The position numbers were made by a program, and so were the translations under genes. 5,531 nucleotides of DNA from JAAYAN01 sp964437215 (GTDB lineage: Bacteria > Bacteroidota > Ignavibacteria > Ignavibacteriales > Melioribacteraceae). The notes beneath the pieces are model-generated. The model did no database searches and had not been told where the DNA came from. It saw only the letters and a program-made list of their open reading frames with translations. The stretch is from NCBI GenBank assembly GCA_964437215.1, contig CAYTFZ010000138.1, forward strand, positions 1 to 5,531, written 5' to 3'. Below are positions 4,193-5,531 of the stretch, piece after piece. Each line of letters opens with the position of its first letter. Positions within the stretch are counted from its first letter, which is position 1.

Positions 4193-5531
4193 ATGCTATT
4201 AGATAATAAAACCAAGACTGAAGACAGCGAATTTTACAAAGTATTCGACTTTATTAAAAACTATACAGAAAAAGGCGAACTTGACATTGTTACCGGCTTT
4301 TTCTCAATTTATGCTTTTACGTTGATGAAGGATGATGTAAATCAAGCGGAGAAATTCAGGTTGATTTTGGGAAACCTTATGCAAGAAGAATCCCAACTTA
4401 ATAAAATTATTGACTTGCTTAACGGAGACCCAAGTATCACAAGTACATTTACTTTAAGTGCTTCGGCCCAAAAAGCAGTTGAATTTTTACAACAAGACAA
4501 AGTTTTGGTTAAAACAATTCAGAGAAATTTTTGTCACGCTAAAGCATACATTTATAACGACAAAGACACAAGAAAAAACTTTCATATTATTGGCAGTTCT
4601 AACTTGACAGATGCCGGACTTGGAATTAAAGACAGCAGCAATATTGAGTTAAACACCGCTTCAACAGGTAACGACAACGATTATAAAGAAATAAAAAAAT
4701 GGTTCAAACATCAATGGGATAACATTGCACAGGAAAAAATTGAGCTGCCCGATAAAACTAAAGTTGATGTAAAAAAACATTTGATTGAGCTTATTACAAA
4801 CCTTTGGAAACCTTGGGAGCCAATTGATTTATACTATAAAGTCCTTTACGAATTATTCAAAGACGATTTACTTGCTCTTTCTACTGATGCTGAATTTAAA
4901 CGTGAAATTGCACATTTAGAGGAAACAATTATTTATAAAACTTTATTCCCTTACCAACAAAAAGGTGCAATCAGTTTGATTAAAATGCTCCAAAAATTCA
5001 ATGGAGCAATTCTTGCCGATGCAGTTGGTTTGGGTAAAACGTGGACTGCTTTAGCTGTAATGAAATATTTTGAAACAAAAGGTTACACAGTAGTTTTATT
5101 TTGCCCCAAAAAATTAAGAAATAATTGGGAGCAATACCAATCTCACAGAGGTTCAAGGTTTGAACGAGACGAGATTGAATATTTTGTCAGAAACCATACT
5201 GACCTTCAAGACGAAAGATTAACAACTGGTTACCCTGATTTTCCACTTATTAAAATTCAACGGAAACAAAAGTTGCTAATCGTTATTGATGAAAGCCACA
5301 ATTTGCGGAATGACAAATCTTCTCGCTACAAATTTTTAGTTGATAATGTTTTAATGCCCGAAAGAATTAAACGAGATGTAAAGGTTTTACATCTTTCAGC
5401 AACACCTATCAATAATAAATTGATGGACATCAGGAATCAGTTTAAATTGATGACCAAAGGTCAAGATGATGGTTTCAAAGAAACTGATTTGGAAATTGAA
5501 AGTTTGGAAAACATTTTCAGGAATGCTCAAA
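4193..5531 (+). CDS. PLD-type nuclease fused to SF2/SNF2-like helicase, 3' end missing
   Basis: The 446 residues seen are the N-terminal part; the frame is still open at the window edge. Residues about 12-178 resemble a phospholipase D-like nuclease domain, with H115-x-K117 and the GSSNLTDAGL block at 134-143. The usual HKD Asp position (122) is Asn, with Asp123 beside it. After a linker comes a helicase core: YQQKGA (254-259), Walker A AVGLGKT (277-283), motif Ia-like FCPKKLRNNW, Walker B-like DESHN (366-370) and motif III SATP (402-405). Motifs IV-VI should lie beyond the window. ATP-driven movement on DNA with nuclease activity is the likely role, as in restriction or phage-defence helicases. 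The start is ATG 4193, with weak AAAGG (4184-4188) before it and an in-frame TAA at 4178-4180. A terminator and more than 480 gene-free bases separate it from the small ORF, so it is probably a separate transcription unit. Confidence 0.88.
   Translation, partial: MLLDNKTKTEDSEFYKVFDFIKNYTEKGELDIVTGFFSIYAFTLMKDDVNQAEKFRLILGNLMQEESQLNKIIDLLNGDPSITSTFTLSASAQKAVEFLQQDKVLVKTIQRNFCHAKAYIYNDKDTRKNFHIIGSSNLTDAGLGIKDSSNIELNTASTGNDNDYKEIKKWFKHQWDNIAQEKIELPDKTKVDVKKHLIELITNLWKPWEPIDLYYKVLYELFKDDLLALSTDAEFKREIAHLEETIIYKTLFPYQQKGAISLIKMLQKFNGAILADAVGLGKTWTALAVMKYFETKGYTVVLFCPKKLRNNWEQYQSHRGSRFERDEIEYFVRNHTDLQDERLTTGYPDFPLIKIQRKQKLLIVIDESHNLRNDKSSRYKFLVDNVLMPERIKRDVKVLHLSATPINNKLMDIRNQFKLMTKGQDDGFKETDLEIESLENIFRNAQ

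Noticed and set aside
4105..4206. A 33-codon frame from ATG 4105 that overlaps the PLD-helicase start
   Set aside because: It is short, has no proper ribosome-binding site and no recognisable protein pattern. A translation-coupling leader is possible but unsupported.
1..5531. CRISPR array, tRNA or rRNA genes
   Set aside because: No regularly spaced repeats with unique spacers and no tRNA or rRNA signature seen on either strand.

Overview
The window looks like an accessory defence or restriction island from an AT-rich bacterium of the Bacteroidota/Ignavibacteriota kind. This lineage call is an inference. It rests on mostly weak Shine-Dalgarno sequences, TAnnTTTG-type -7 boxes, a short palindromic repeat (CCCCTC...GAGGGG followed by AGGGGTG) of a style I associate with those groups, and purine-rich intergenic DNA. 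All recognisable genes lie on the plus strand.

Layout. Bases 1-535 hold no gene but carry many repeats: a 37-bp sequence that recurs at 3769-3805, tandem 7-mers, two adjacent hairpins, a palindromic repeat, a tandem ACAGGAT motif, and an 18-bp perfect palindrome next to a possible promoter. Next come a complete type I restriction-modification DNA methyltransferase subunit (hsdM, 536-2089), a complete class II Fic-domain protein with a C-terminal winged-helix-like region (2191-3336), and a small charged protein with a GTG start (3500-3706). A clear intrinsic terminator (3735-3756) closes that set. A second gene-free stretch (3757-4192) opens with the other 37-bp repeat copy. It leads to a separate gene (4193 to the window end, incomplete) for a phospholipase D-type nuclease domain fused to an SF2/SNF2-type helicase.

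How the genes may work together. HsdM normally needs the specificity subunit HsdS to methylate, and HsdR to restrict. Neither is in the window, and a Fic gene sits directly after hsdM. The hsdM-fic-small ORF block is bounded by the 37-bp direct repeats, which suggests a discrete cassette. It could be a relic, an orphan methylation module relying on an HsdS elsewhere, or part of a larger locus continuing outside the window. The PLD-helicase has its own gap and start and is probably a second defence gene beside the cassette.

The most distinctive observation is a copy of the palindromic repeat inside hsdM, in frame, adding an 11-codon insert to a loop of the protein. The related copy lies in the intergenic DNA upstream.
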